DNA of 64,000 nt, taken from contig NZ_ACZV01000003.1 of NCBI RefSeq assembly GCF_000176235.1, forward strand, positions 124,001 to 188,000, written 5' to 3'. The position numbers and the translations under genes are program-made. Source of the stretch: Vibrio orientalis CIP 102891 = ATCC 33934. Lineage in GTDB: Bacteria > Pseudomonadota > Gammaproteobacteria > Enterobacterales > Vibrionaceae. The notes under the pieces were generated by a model. That model was not told where the DNA came from, ran no database searches, and saw only the letters and a program-made list of their open reading frames with translations. Of the stretch, positions 1-8,795 are shown one piece after another; positions within the stretch are counted from its first letter, which is position 1, and the number at the start of each line of letters is the position of its first letter.

Positions 1-221
1 TCGGTCGTGTAATGGACGAATATTCATCGGGTGTCTCTCCTGAAAATTTCCATGTTTGATTTGATAAACGGCTTTCAAAGCCTTGTGGTAACTATATGAG
101 GGACGGATTAAGTAAACCCAAGGGGGAGTAGAATTTTTTTTGTGATCGAGTTCAGAGATGTAGGCAAACGAGAGCCTGTTCAATGAGAATATTCTTGAGA
201 AATTAAAGCGACCTAAAGAAC
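1..221. other. Left-edge non-coding stretch
   Basis: No gene, RNA or convincing promoter was recognised here. It contains a T-rich run near 134-141 and lies downstream of the leftward DUF3135 gene, so it may hold that gene's 3' untranslated region and the end of a feature outside the window. Confidence 0.4.
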
Positions 222-557
222 TCAGCGCCACTCATCTAACGAGATAACATCCGCTAATGGCTGTTTGTCTGATTCAATGACATCGCCATCTAATACACCT
301 TGGAATTTGGTCATTTGAGATACAAGTTCACGCATTAAGACCATATTGGCATGGTTCGGGTTCTTACAGGTGCTGACAACACGATCGATATGACTTTGCT
401 GTGCCCAAAGTCTCTCTTGCATCTCTTCCGAAGCGGAGAGGATCATCTCTTCACACATGTCTTGCTTGAGTTGAGAGAAGGCATCGGGGTTATTTTGTGC
501 AAGCTCCATCAACTCATCAAAAGAAGGTAATGTTTGATTGATTAATGGTGTTCTCAT
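222..557 (-). CDS. DUF3135 family small protein
   Basis: This 111-residue soluble protein has no signal peptide or membrane segment. It reads like the DUF3135 family of gamma-proteobacteria: an N-terminal LPSFDEL motif, then an acidic helix with QLKQDMCEEMI, and a C-terminal tail ending SLDEWR. The function of the family is unknown to me. The gene stands alone, transcribed leftward, with 126 bases separating it from the next leftward gene upstream. It could be a small cytoplasmic regulatory or accessory factor, but nothing in the sequence shows a catalytic site. Confidence 0.75.
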   Translation of the reverse strand: MRTPLINQTLPSFDELMELAQNNPDAFSQLKQDMCEEMILSASEEMQERLWAQQSHIDRVVSTCKNPNHANMVLMRELVSQMTKFQGVLDGDVIESDKQPLADVISLDEWR

Positions 558-683
558 AATGCCTCCTCATACACTGATTGAAGTATCAGCAACTCATTTA
601 AGGATAGGTGATCATGAAAACAATGGAAGATGGGATTATTCTAAGTCTCAAAAGTAAGAACACTTAATGAGGTATAGGTTTAA

Positions 684-1304
684 TCAGTCTTCAAACGAAA
701 TTCGGTAAGCGCATCGCCTTTCGCCTTGAACAATATGCTCTGTTCGTTCTATCAGGCACTCAGCACCAAGTAGCTTCTTAAAAACATTCAGCTCAGACTG
801 ACAAAGAGAAGGGCAACGCGTTGCAGCTTTACAGATAGGACAGTGGTTTTCAATCATAGTATATCCAGACTCCGTCTTCTCTAACTCAGCCATATAGCCT
901 TCTTGTTGACGCAACTCGACTAGCTTTAGTAAACGAGCTTCCAGTTCAGAATATTCGCTTAACTGACTTAGGTAATTATGAAAAGTTTGCTTTTCCCTTT
1001 CATCGGCGACCTTTTGTAGCCCTTCTTTACCAAACAAGCTCTCAACCGCGTCTATGACTTGAATTGTTAGTTCACCGTGACGATCAGCAAATTCTTTGTG
1101 CCCTTCAGAAGTAAGCGACCAATATCTAGTTGGTCGGCCAACTTTTAATTTACGGTCTTCAAATGTAAGCACGCCTTGAGACTCAAGAGCTTGTAGGTGC
1201 TGACGAGCGCCCATCGTCGTCATAGATAACTCTTGTGCCAACTGTTTTACCGTAACCGCACCAGTGGTTTTGATTAACTGTAAAATTTTATCCGTGCTTT
1301 TCAT
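684..1304 (-). CDS. SufR-like Fe-S metalloregulator (winged HTH)
   Basis: This 206-residue regulator has an N-terminal winged helix-turn-helix (about residues 5-65, with a GRPTRYWSLT wing) and a C-terminal cysteine domain. Cysteines at 155, 158, 164, 168, 183 and 198 lie in a HCPICKAA...LC..EL...LG...ERTEHI..GERRCAY pattern. That matches the SufR/COG2345 group, in which a C-terminal cluster site controls DNA binding. I chose the ATG at 1304 because GAGGAAGT lies just upstream; an in-frame start six codons earlier lacks this. Its targets cannot be read from the context, since the neighbours are a DUF3135 gene and a GNAT enzyme. An iron- or redox-sensing repressor is the likely role. Confidence 0.7.
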   Translation of the reverse strand: MKSTDKILQLIKTTGAVTVKQLAQELSMTTMGARQHLQALESQGVLTFEDRKLKVGRPTRYWSLTSEGHKEFADRHGELTIQVIDAVESLFGKEGLQKVADEREKQTFHNYLSQLSEYSELEARLLKLVELRQQEGYMAELEKTESGYTMIENHCPICKAATRCPSLCQSELNVFKKLLGAECLIERTEHIVQGERRCAYRISFED

Positions 1305-1361
1305 ATTTACTTCCTCAATCACTAGGTAATTATGAGGGAAGCCATTTATAAAGCAAACGCT

Positions 1362-1805
1362 TTACATGCCTAAAGATGACTCTGACACAAGGTACTTCAT
1401 TGGTACCAGCGCTTTAGTACGAGTATAGCGATCGTATAAACCTTTCAACGAGTTAGGCAGCTCCTGACAATCAACCGTCTTAAAGCCATGCTGTGCATAA
1501 AAGCCTTCAAGGTGCTGATAGGCAAAGCAGTAATCGCCCTCAGCTAGCACATGCTGCGAACAATAACACATCAGTTCATGTCCGAGCCCTCGCCCCCTAA
1601 AATCAGGGATAACAAGCATCCCCGTCAGTAATCGATATTGTTCAATAGCTCGAAAGCGGACAACAACTGCCATTTGGTTTTCCATGTAGCCGACCAAAGT
1701 TAGCTCATCCTTTTTTGCCTTACCAGATGGATAAAAGGATTTGTATAGCCTCGTGACTAAAGGCAACTTCATCGGGTCCAGTTGCTCAATCTGCATTGCA
1801 CTCAT
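1362..1805 (-). CDS. GNAT family N-acetyltransferase
   Basis: The 147-residue protein carries the GNAT acetyl-CoA binding loop, seen as VIPDFRGRGLGHELM (R-G-x-G-L/H type) near the middle, followed by the C-terminal FYAQHGF strand typical of the fold. The substrate is unknown. The ATG at 1805 is preferred over an upstream alternative because GGTGAT precedes it at a workable distance. It is divergent from murB with under 60 bases between them, so the two probably share a promoter region. Confidence 0.75.
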   Translation of the reverse strand: MSAMQIEQLDPMKLPLVTRLYKSFYPSGKAKKDELTLVGYMENQMAVVVRFRAIEQYRLLTGMLVIPDFRGRGLGHELMCYCSQHVLAEGDYCFAYQHLEGFYAQHGFKTVDCQELPNSLKGLYDRYTRTKALVPMKYLVSESSLGM

Positions 1806-1863
1806 TATCACCAATCTCGATTTGAGGTAGAATGAGCGCAGTTTAGATTACTCGATAAAACCA

Positions 1864-2910
1864 ATGCAAATTACAGCTAACGCCGACCTACGTCCTTATC
1901 ATACTTTTTCTATTTCTCAGCAGTGCGCCTTTCTTGTTGAGGTCAACTCTATAGATGAGCTAAAACAGGTCTACCTGAATGCCGAATGGAACGCTTTACC
2001 TAAGCTCGTACTTGGTAAAGGCAGTAATATGCTCTTTACTGAGAAATACCAAGGTATGGTGATCATCAATGCGTTGCTTGGCAAAAAAGTTACTGAGTCT
2101 GACACACACTGGCATTTGCATATATCGGGTGGTGAAGATTGGCCTTCTCTTGTCCAGTGGGCGATTGAAAGTGGTTACCCTGGTTTAGAAAACTTAGCTC
2201 TTATCCCGGGTTGTGCCGGCAGTGCACCGATCCAGAACATTGGTGCTTACGGTGTTGAGCTAAAAGATATCTGTGAGTATGTAGATATTCTCTGCCTTGA
2301 GACCTTCACGGTTAAGCGACTGAGCGCAGCGGAGTGCCAATTTGGTTACCGCGACTCGATTTTTAAACACAAGTTATATCAAAAGGCTGTAATCATTGCG
2401 GTTGGTATGAAGCTCTCTAAAGATTGGCAACCAAATATCGAGTATGGTCCCCTTAAATCCTTGGCTTCAACAGACCTTGCCGCCCAACAGATATTTGATC
2501 GCGTATGCCAAATTCGTATGGAGAAACTCCCTAATCCTGCTGTAACGGGCAATGCTGGTAGTTTTTTCAAAAACCCGGTGATTTCAAAAGCCCACTTTGA
2601 GCAGTTAAAGAATCAATTTCCCGATATTGTTGCCTACCCCGCGGATAACGGAATGAAAGTCGCCGCTGGCTGGTTAATCGATCAATGTAAGTTAAAAGGT
2701 ACAACCGTTGGTGGCGCTCAAGTTCACCCGATGCAAGCACTCGTGCTGATCAACCAGAACGACGCAACAGCGAAAGACATCATTCAACTTGCCGCTAAGG
2801 TTCGAGATGCCGTGTTAAATCGCTATCAAATAGAGCTTGAACATGAAGTTCGCTTTATGGGGGCGAAACAAGAAACCTACTTACAAGACATCTTGGAGAA
2901 GCAGTCATGA
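1864..2910 (+). CDS. murB: UDP-N-acetylenolpyruvoylglucosamine reductase
   Basis: MurB reduces UDP-GlcNAc-enolpyruvate to UDP-MurNAc with NADPH, the second committed step of peptidoglycan precursor synthesis in the cytoplasm. The 348 residues match the type I (E. coli-like) length. Visible signatures are the N-terminal HTFSI, the FAD-binding LGKGSNMLF, the ALIPGCAGSAPIQNIGAYG loop, YRDSIFK, and GNAGSFFKNP with the catalytic serine. A C-terminal AGWLIDQ..KG segment follows. The gene overlaps birA by four bases (ATGA), the same murB-birA pairing as in E. coli. Confidence 0.97.
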   Translation: MQITANADLRPYHTFSISQQCAFLVEVNSIDELKQVYLNAEWNALPKLVLGKGSNMLFTEKYQGMVIINALLGKKVTESDTHWHLHISGGEDWPSLVQWAIESGYPGLENLALIPGCAGSAPIQNIGAYGVELKDICEYVDILCLETFTVKRLSAAECQFGYRDSIFKHKLYQKAVIIAVGMKLSKDWQPNIEYGPLKSLASTDLAAQQIFDRVCQIRMEKLPNPAVTGNAGSFFKNPVISKAHFEQLKNQFPDIVAYPADNGMKVAAGWLIDQCKLKGTTVGGAQVHPMQALVLINQNDATAKDIIQLAAKVRDAVLNRYQIELEHEVRFMGAKQETYLQDILEKQS

Positions 2911-3878
2911 AGGACCACTCGGCAAAATTATCGATATTAAAAACGCTTTCCCAAGGTGGCTTTCACTCAGGTGAAGAGCTTGGTGATCAACTTGGTGTTT
3001 CTCGCGCCGCTGTGAGTAAGCATATTAAAGGTATTCAAGAATGGGGCGTCGATATCTTCCGCGTACAAGGCAAAGGCTACCAACTAGCGAAACCCATGCA
3101 GTTGCTTGACCAAGAATTATTAAACCAAGCCCTAACGACCCCCGTTGAACTTATTCCTATTATAGATTCGACCAACCAATACTTACTCGAACGAGCAGAC
3201 AGCTTAGAGTCTGGGTCGGTATGTTTAGCTGAATATCAAGCTAAAGGGCGCGGACGTCGTGGCCGAGAGTGGGTTTCCCCATTTGGCTCTAATCTATACC
3301 TATCGATGTTTTGGCGCTTAGATGCAGGCATGGCAGCGGCGATGGGACTAAGCTTAGTCGTTGGTGTTGCCATCGTTGAAGCACTAGAAGAGATTGGTTT
3401 AGAGGGCGTAAAGCTTAAGTGGCCGAATGATCTTTATTATCAAGATAAAAAGCTCGCTGGCATCTTAGTTGAGATGTCTGGTCAAGCGGGAGCTGCGGCA
3501 AACCTTGTTATCGGCATGGGTATGAATCTGATGATGTCTGATAAAACTGAAGGCATTACTCAACCGTGGGCAAGCCTGTCTGAAGTGGCTGATAATCAGA
3601 ATATCGACCGCAACCAACTGGCTATCACTATGATAAAAACCTTGAATAAGTCGCTCGCTGATTATGAGCTGCAAGGAATGTCAGGTTTTGTTGAAAGATG
3701 GAATCGACTCGATAATTTCTTAGGACGCCCTATCAAACTGATCATGGGGCCAAGAGAGATTTCGGGCATTTCAAAAGGCATCAATGAACAAGGCGCGGTA
3801 CTTTTAGAGACCGAACAAGGAATCGAAAGCTATATTGGCGGCGAGATCAGCCTACGACCTTCAAGTAGCGAGTCTTAG
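2907..3878 (+). CDS. birA: Bifunctional biotin ligase / biotin operon repressor
   Basis: BirA activates biotin to biotinyl-AMP, attaches it to acetyl-CoA carboxylase, and represses the biotin operon. The 323 residues show an N-terminal HTH (about 15-45, LGVSRAAVSKHI), the biotinyl-AMP loop GRGRRGREW with the FGSNLYLS strand, KWPNDLYY..KKLAGILVE in the catalytic core, and a C-terminal SH3-like domain (IKLIMG...ISKGINEQGAVLLE). Start and stop overlap with murB indicates translational coupling. The presence of the HTH marks it as the bifunctional form rather than a simple ligase. Confidence 0.96.
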   Translation: MKDHSAKLSILKTLSQGGFHSGEELGDQLGVSRAAVSKHIKGIQEWGVDIFRVQGKGYQLAKPMQLLDQELLNQALTTPVELIPIIDSTNQYLLERADSLESGSVCLAEYQAKGRGRRGREWVSPFGSNLYLSMFWRLDAGMAAAMGLSLVVGVAIVEALEEIGLEGVKLKWPNDLYYQDKKLAGILVEMSGQAGAAANLVIGMGMNLMMSDKTEGITQPWASLSEVADNQNIDRNQLAITMIKTLNKSLADYELQGMSGFVERWNRLDNFLGRPIKLIMGPREISGISKGINEQGAVLLETEQGIESYIGGEISLRPSSSES

Positions 3879-3947
3879 GTCACTCGCAACTTTTTCGTTC
3901 TTTTGCTAATATCCCTGTCCACTTTAAGTAAAGGTTACCCATCCAAC

Positions 3948-5288
3948 ATGATGACTCATAGGAATTTATTCGAACAACTTCCTACTTTGGCGCAAGATCC
4001 CGCTCAATTTGAGACGTTATACGCAGCCAAAGACTTTCGAGCTCGCTTAATTGAAGCGATTCGTCAGGCAAGTAAACGAATCTACCTTGTGGCTCTTTAC
4101 TTAGAAGATGATGAGGCTGGTCGAGAAGTTTTGACCGAACTTTATCAAGCCAAGCAGCGCAATCCAGGCTTAGATATTAATGTCTGTGTAGACTGGCACC
4201 GTGCCCAACGTGGTTTAATTGGTGCTGAACCTGGCGAAACCAATGCAGCAATGTATAAGTCATTTGCCGAAAACCATGAACATAAGATCCCAGTTTACGG
4301 AATCCCTGTTCGTGGCCGCGAAGTATTTGGCGTACTACACCTCAAAGGCTTTATTGTTGATGATCAGGTCATCTACAGTGGTGCAAGCTTAAACAATATC
4401 TACCTGAACTATAAAGACCGTTACCGCTTTGACCGCTACCATATACTAAGCAACAAAGCGCTCTCAGATAGTATGGTCGAGTTTATTCAGTCTGAAATGA
4501 TTGAGCACCCTGCAGTGAATGACTTGGCGTGCCCAAGCAAACCTGAAACCAAAGAGATCAAAGCGCAAATTCGCCAGCTACGAGCATCGTTAGCAAAATC
4601 GAATTACCAATTTGAGTCTCAAGAAGTTTCTGCTGAACAAGTCGCTGTCACTCCTATCGTGGGTGTCGGTAAAAAACGTAACAAGCTAAACCAAGGTATC
4701 AACCAGCTACTTGCTCAAGCCAAAGATGAGATATTCATCTGCACGCCTTACTTTAACTTCCCACGCAGCGTGGCAAAAGAAGTGAAGAAGGCGCTCAAAC
4801 GCGGGGTAAAAGTCACGATTGTTGTTGGTGATAAAACAGCTAATGACTTTTACATCTCACCAGAAGAAGATTTCCGCACCATTGGTGGCTTGCCGTACTT
4901 GTATGAGCGTAACTTACGCCAATTTGCCAAAGCCAATGAAGCTAATATTGCTAGCCGTAAACTATCTATCCATCTTTGGAAACACGAAGAAAACAGCTTC
5001 CACTTGAAAGGAATCTGGGTTGATAAACGCTATATGCTAATTACAGGCAATAACCTTAACCCACGTGCTTGGAAATTAGATTTAGAAAACGCTATCTTCA
5101 TCCAAGATAACTATCATCACCTAACACCTCAGTTTGAAAAAGAGGTCGAGAATATTCTTCAACACACTGACCTAATCTGTACATACCGACAGTTAGAGAA
5201 ATTTGAAGATTACCCAGATGCAGTACAAAAGCTGATGCGCAAAATTACTCGTGTAAAAGCGGATCGGGTTTTGAAACAGATTTTGTAG
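3948..5288 (+). CDS. pssA: CDP-diacylglycerol-serine O-phosphatidyltransferase
   Basis: PssA makes phosphatidylserine from CDP-diacylglycerol and serine, the precursor of phosphatidylethanolamine. The 446-residue protein is of the phospholipase-D superfamily, peripheral-membrane type seen in E. coli. It has two HKD motifs, HLKGFIVDD in the first half and HLKGIWVD in the second, each followed by a GxSLNN or GNNLNP segment. I start it at the first of two tandem ATGs (3948), about eight bases after AAAGGTTA. An upstream in-frame start would add 15 residues not typical of the family. A hairpin follows at 5298-5331. Confidence 0.94.
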   Translation: MMTHRNLFEQLPTLAQDPAQFETLYAAKDFRARLIEAIRQASKRIYLVALYLEDDEAGREVLTELYQAKQRNPGLDINVCVDWHRAQRGLIGAEPGETNAAMYKSFAENHEHKIPVYGIPVRGREVFGVLHLKGFIVDDQVIYSGASLNNIYLNYKDRYRFDRYHILSNKALSDSMVEFIQSEMIEHPAVNDLACPSKPETKEIKAQIRQLRASLAKSNYQFESQEVSAEQVAVTPIVGVGKKRNKLNQGINQLLAQAKDEIFICTPYFNFPRSVAKEVKKALKRGVKVTIVVGDKTANDFYISPEEDFRTIGGLPYLYERNLRQFAKANEANIASRKLSIHLWKHEENSFHLKGIWVDKRYMLITGNNLNPRAWKLDLENAIFIQDNYHHLTPQFEKEVENILQHTDLICTYRQLEKFEDYPDAVQKLMRKITRVKADRVLKQIL

Positions 5289-5297
5289 ACAATATAA

Positions 5298-5331
5298 AGT
5301 TAGCTTGATATCTCCATACATCGAGCTAACT
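5298..5331 (+). terminator. Hairpin downstream of pssA
   Basis: A 12-bp imperfect stem pairs AGTTAGCT(T)GAT with ATC(G)AGCTAACT around a ten-base loop, starting ten bases after the pssA stop. No clear T run follows, so it may be a weak terminator or an RNA-stabilising hairpin. Confidence 0.4.
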
Positions 5332-5404
5332 CACTTCTGCAAGAGAGTCGTTGTTTACATGTATATGCTAATATCTATCCAAGACTAATTAGAACAAGCT
5401 ACTC

Positions 5405-6631
5405 ATGGAAAAACGTCACTGCATTTATTATCACTGCTGTTATTTCTTTTTTATGCTTAGTGTCTTACTAGCATGGACATCCTTTAGCTACCCGACCTTT
5501 CCGACAACCATTCTCTCTAGTCTACTTATTGTTTTTTCTGTCTTCTTCTTTACTTCCATAGTACTTCCTCCTCCGACATGCTCTATTTTACAATCACAAG
5601 TTAGCCGAATTATTCCGACGCTCTTAACCGGGTTTGGAGTCGCATTTTTTGCTCTACTGTTGTTTAGAATCGACTACTCGAGACCAATATTGTTAATGGG
5701 GGGGACCCTAAGCTGCATTTGGTACATCAGCTTTTATGCTCGGCAAGAAGCAAAGTGGAAAGCAACTCTATACTTAGTCGGTGATTTCCAGCAATCACAC
5801 GATAAGCTAACCAAGAAACTCACCTTAAAGCCCTATACTCCCATCATGGATTTATCCCTGTTAAAAAATGGCATTCTTGTCGATATGCAAACACCTTTTA
5901 CAGAAAAGGAAGAGGGTATTATCTCCGATTGCTCCATTGCACAAATCCCGGTATACCATATCAGCCGACTTCAAGAGCGCTTAGAGCATAAAGTATCCAG
6001 CATGCACTTATCCGATACTACCGTACGCGCGTTACAGCCTAACTCAGGGTACTTTCGGATAAAATCAGTGCTCGATTTTGTAATAGCGATACTCGCAATT
6101 ATCATCTCAGCTCCTATCATGGTAATTATCTGCGTATTGATTAAGAGTCAGGGGGGGGGATTGATCTTCTTTAAGCAAACTCGGGTTGGCCAAAACAACC
6201 AGACATTCACACTATACAAATTTAGAACGATGAGAACTAAAGCAAAGAGGAACACTGCTAAGTTTGCTTCAGAAGAGCCAGAGCGTATTTCTAAGCTAGG
6301 CCGGGCTTTGCGTCACAGTCGCCTAGATGAACTGCCGCAATTTTGGAATGTCTTGAAAGGAGACATGTCAATCATAGGGCCAAGGCCGGAGCAACCCTCT
6401 TTTGCAAAACAATTTGCTAAAGAGATCCCCTTTTATGACTACAGGCATATTGTAAAACCCGGGATCACAGGTTGGGCACAAGTAACACAAGGCTATACTG
6501 ACAATACAGAAAGTACTAAAGAAAAGCTCGCATACGACTTCTACTATTTAAAATATTTAAGCTGGCAACTAGATTTCGAGATTTACCTCAAAACACTACG
6601 GGTAATGTGGATAGGCAAGGGAGCAGCCTAA
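5405..6631 (+). CDS. Undecaprenyl-phosphate sugar phosphotransferase (WbaP/WcaJ-like)
   Basis: This is a polyprenyl phosphoglycosyl transferase that places the first sugar-1-phosphate of a repeat unit on undecaprenyl phosphate. The 408 residues comprise four or so N-terminal membrane segments (about 10-115), a short nucleotide-binding-like linker (about 115-205) and a C-terminal bacterial sugar transferase domain. The last shows a re-entrant hydrophobic helix near 220-245, YKFRTM, the catalytic RLDELPQFWNVLKGDMS and GPRPE motifs, and KPGITGWAQV. It is the only plus-strand gene of the locus and its stop is one base from the stop of the convergent glycosyltransferase. A G7 tract (5698-5704) and a G9 tract (6151-6159) lie inside the reading frame and could allow slippage. 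The sugar donor cannot be read from sequence. Confidence 0.88.
   Translation: MEKRHCIYYHCCYFFFMLSVLLAWTSFSYPTFPTTILSSLLIVFSVFFFTSIVLPPPTCSILQSQVSRIIPTLLTGFGVAFFALLLFRIDYSRPILLMGGTLSCIWYISFYARQEAKWKATLYLVGDFQQSHDKLTKKLTLKPYTPIMDLSLLKNGILVDMQTPFTEKEEGIISDCSIAQIPVYHISRLQERLEHKVSSMHLSDTTVRALQPNSGYFRIKSVLDFVIAILAIIISAPIMVIICVLIKSQGGGLIFFKQTRVGQNNQTFTLYKFRTMRTKAKRNTAKFASEEPERISKLGRALRHSRLDELPQFWNVLKGDMSIIGPRPEQPSFAKQFAKEIPFYDYRHIVKPGITGWAQVTQGYTDNTESTKEKLAYDFYYLKYLSWQLDFEIYLKTLRVMWIGKGAA
5698..5704 (+). repeat. G7 homopolymer inside initiating transferase gene
   Basis: Seven consecutive G residues encode part of a Met-Gly-Gly-Thr segment in the membrane domain. It is the shorter of two guanine runs in this gene. 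Confidence 0.9.
6151..6159 (+). repeat. G9 homopolymer inside initiating transferase gene
   Basis: Nine consecutive G residues encode Gly-Gly-Gly just before the catalytic domain (S-Q-G-G-G-L). In a moderately A+T-rich genome such a run is unusual, and it is a possible slipped-strand site. Confidence 0.95.
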
Positions 6632-6632
6632 C

Positions 6633-7673
6633 CTACTCCAATATTGAAAGATATTCTGATTTATAGCTATAGATATTGAACTTCTCTGAGAGATCATTCG
6701 CTGCCGTTTTATATCGAGGGTAATTTAGCTTGATCTCCATAAGAGCTCGACGAACCTCCTCAATATTATTTTCAACGAGAAGACCATTCGGATTGCTTGG
6801 CTCAATCAACTCACGACAGCCTCCAACATCACTTAATATTAAGGGGATATTTGCGCTACCAGCTTCAATTGCAGACATGGGTAAACCCTCACTATCTGAC
6901 AGCAAGATAAAAACATCAAAGTCAGCATAGTCTCGAAAGTTCTCAACTTCTCCAACCAACTCAACATTGGGTGATCGCCAAGTCGATAATTCGTTAAAGT
7001 CAGGGCCATTCCCTACAATCGTCAATTCAACCTCTGCTAGGTTGTGAATTGCATCCATCAGCAATTCATACCTTTTGGGCTGGCATAATCGCCCAACACT
7101 TACGACACGTAGCGCCCTTCCTTCCTCCAAGAAAGTTTTCTTACTCACCCTGAGCGGGAAAGTAGCGTTTTGAGCTAATTTCAGCTTCCTTTCTGGTACT
7201 TTTATAATATCCCTAGCCTTAACATAATCACTATGAGAGACACACCAGACTATATCTGAAAGCTTAGATAGTAGATGCTCTAAGGTGATGTATACCGACT
7301 TAAGTACTCCACCGTTATAGATACATGACCAACCATGAGAAACATACACACATTTAAACGAGTACTTGAGAGATATCAAGCGAGCATAAACACCTGCATT
7401 TGCTGAACTAGCAATAACAGTATCGACCTGATTATCTACCAAAAGTCGCGATATCTTACAAACGGCCTTTATCGAGAAACCTTGCTCTATTTCAGAGACA
7501 AAGTAGCAAGGTATGTTCGGTGATGCGCTGGATAACCAACCTGGCTGATTTGTAATGATAATAGGCTGAATGTCTCTCTCTAGTAGAGTAATGAGTTGTG
7601 CCACCCACGTTTGAGCACCACCGACTTCAGACTTTGTGATTAGGAATGCGACTTTTTTCACTTTACCGCTCAT
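6633..7673 (-). CDS. Glycosyltransferase family 4
   Basis: This 346-residue GT-B enzyme should transfer a sugar from a nucleotide donor at the cytoplasmic membrane face. It shows the N-terminal SEVGGAQTWV loop, a central VSVGRLCQPKRYELLMDA segment that opens the donor domain, IVGNGP, and the C-terminal SDSEGLPMSAIEAG (E-x7-E) and SDVGGCRELI motifs. I chose the ATG at 7673, which overlaps the preceding gene's stop by 11 bases. A longer form would extend into that gene. It is the last gene of the leftward locus. Donor and acceptor are unknown. Confidence 0.85.
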   Translation of the reverse strand: MSGKVKKVAFLITKSEVGGAQTWVAQLITLLERDIQPIIITNQPGWLSSASPNIPCYFVSEIEQGFSIKAVCKISRLLVDNQVDTVIASSANAGVYARLISLKYSFKCVYVSHGWSCIYNGGVLKSVYITLEHLLSKLSDIVWCVSHSDYVKARDIIKVPERKLKLAQNATFPLRVSKKTFLEEGRALRVVSVGRLCQPKRYELLMDAIHNLAEVELTIVGNGPDFNELSTWRSPNVELVGEVENFRDYADFDVFILLSDSEGLPMSAIEAGSANIPLILSDVGGCRELIEPSNPNGLLVENNIEEVRRALMEIKLNYPRYKTAANDLSEKFNIYSYKSEYLSILE

Positions 7674-8757
7674 ACACTTCAAGCCACTTATCAACCACAC
7701 ATATAATAGAGTAATGCTCCTCAATCATAACCCTAGAAATTCTACAATCACTATGTAAAGAGCGACTAGCTGCTTGCTCTAGCGCTTTAGCCATCGCTCC
7801 TGAATCCCCTACTGGCACTATAAGATCTTTATTAGCTACAAGTTCCCGAACGCCTTCACAATCAGAAGCAACAACAGTTCTCTCACAAGCCAAAGCCTCC
7901 ATAATTGATACGTTAAGTCCCTCATGCTTAGAAGAAAGCACATAGATATCACAAGCAGATAGCCATTGTTCAGTATTATGTTGAACACCTAAAAATTGGA
8001 TCTGTCGCCCCAAACCTTTAGAATTGACTAACTGTCGCAACTCATTCAACTGACTCCCTTGACCTATGATACCCAAAACAAAAGACTGGTTACTTTTAGC
8101 TGAGCTCAGCGTAAGTAGGTGAAAGGAATCAATAAGAGTAGCAAAATCCTTGGGCTCCTCTAGACGTCCGATTGAGAGAATAAAGATATTATCGTCTAGT
8201 AAATCAGCCTGAGAGCGGATCAGTTTTCTCGCCGACAGCGAATACTTGAACCGATGAGTGTCAATTCCATTGCCAATTACCACCATCTGGTTGGCTTTTC
8301 TTACTACTCCGAGATCTACAAATGATCTTAATGCCGCAGAACTTACAATTGTATTCACGCTAGCCAAAGGGTGAGTGACTCGGTAAACCAAAGTGCGCCA
8401 TAGCCCTCCTTCATTAGAGCTATGAGCTGTGCAAATCAACTTAGGAATAGCCCCCATGATACGAAGTACACGACAAAATATATTGGCGTGAAACATATGA
8501 CTATGTACAACGTCAGGCCTTATTTTCAAGATTAAAGCTTGGGCATGCACAAGACCAGCGACCATCCCCCAAGGAGTCTTGCTCATAGACAAAGAATGTA
8601 GCGTTACTTGAGTGGACTTAGGAGATACCTCATGCCGAGAGTTCAAACATAATATAGTTACAGAATGCGCTTGCCGTATAAACTCATCAGCCAGATCGCA
8701 AATTTGTCGTTCTGCCCCGCCCATGCCTAAACCAGTAGTTACCAGCAAAATCTTCAT
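7663..8757 (-). CDS. Glycosyltransferase family 4
   Basis: The 364-residue protein has GT4 architecture. The N-terminal domain opens with LVTTGLGMGGAERQI, and has the VVHSHMFHANIF acceptor-side strand. The donor domain starts near ILSIGRLEEPKDFATLI and has GIIGQGSQL and HEGLNVSIMEALACE (E-x7-E). It is separated from the pyruvyltransferase gene by 38 bases and overlaps the last glycosyltransferase by 11 bases. It probably adds one residue of the repeat unit. The donor cannot be deduced. Confidence 0.85.
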   Translation of the reverse strand: MKILLVTTGLGMGGAERQICDLADEFIRQAHSVTILCLNSRHEVSPKSTQVTLHSLSMSKTPWGMVAGLVHAQALILKIRPDVVHSHMFHANIFCRVLRIMGAIPKLICTAHSSNEGGLWRTLVYRVTHPLASVNTIVSSAALRSFVDLGVVRKANQMVVIGNGIDTHRFKYSLSARKLIRSQADLLDDNIFILSIGRLEEPKDFATLIDSFHLLTLSSAKSNQSFVLGIIGQGSQLNELRQLVNSKGLGRQIQFLGVQHNTEQWLSACDIYVLSSKHEGLNVSIMEALACERTVVASDCEGVRELVANKDLIVPVGDSGAMAKALEQAASRSLHSDCRISRVMIEEHYSIICVVDKWLEVYER

Positions 8758-8795
8758 CTATATTCAATCTGTCCGCTTAGCTGTCAATACCATCA

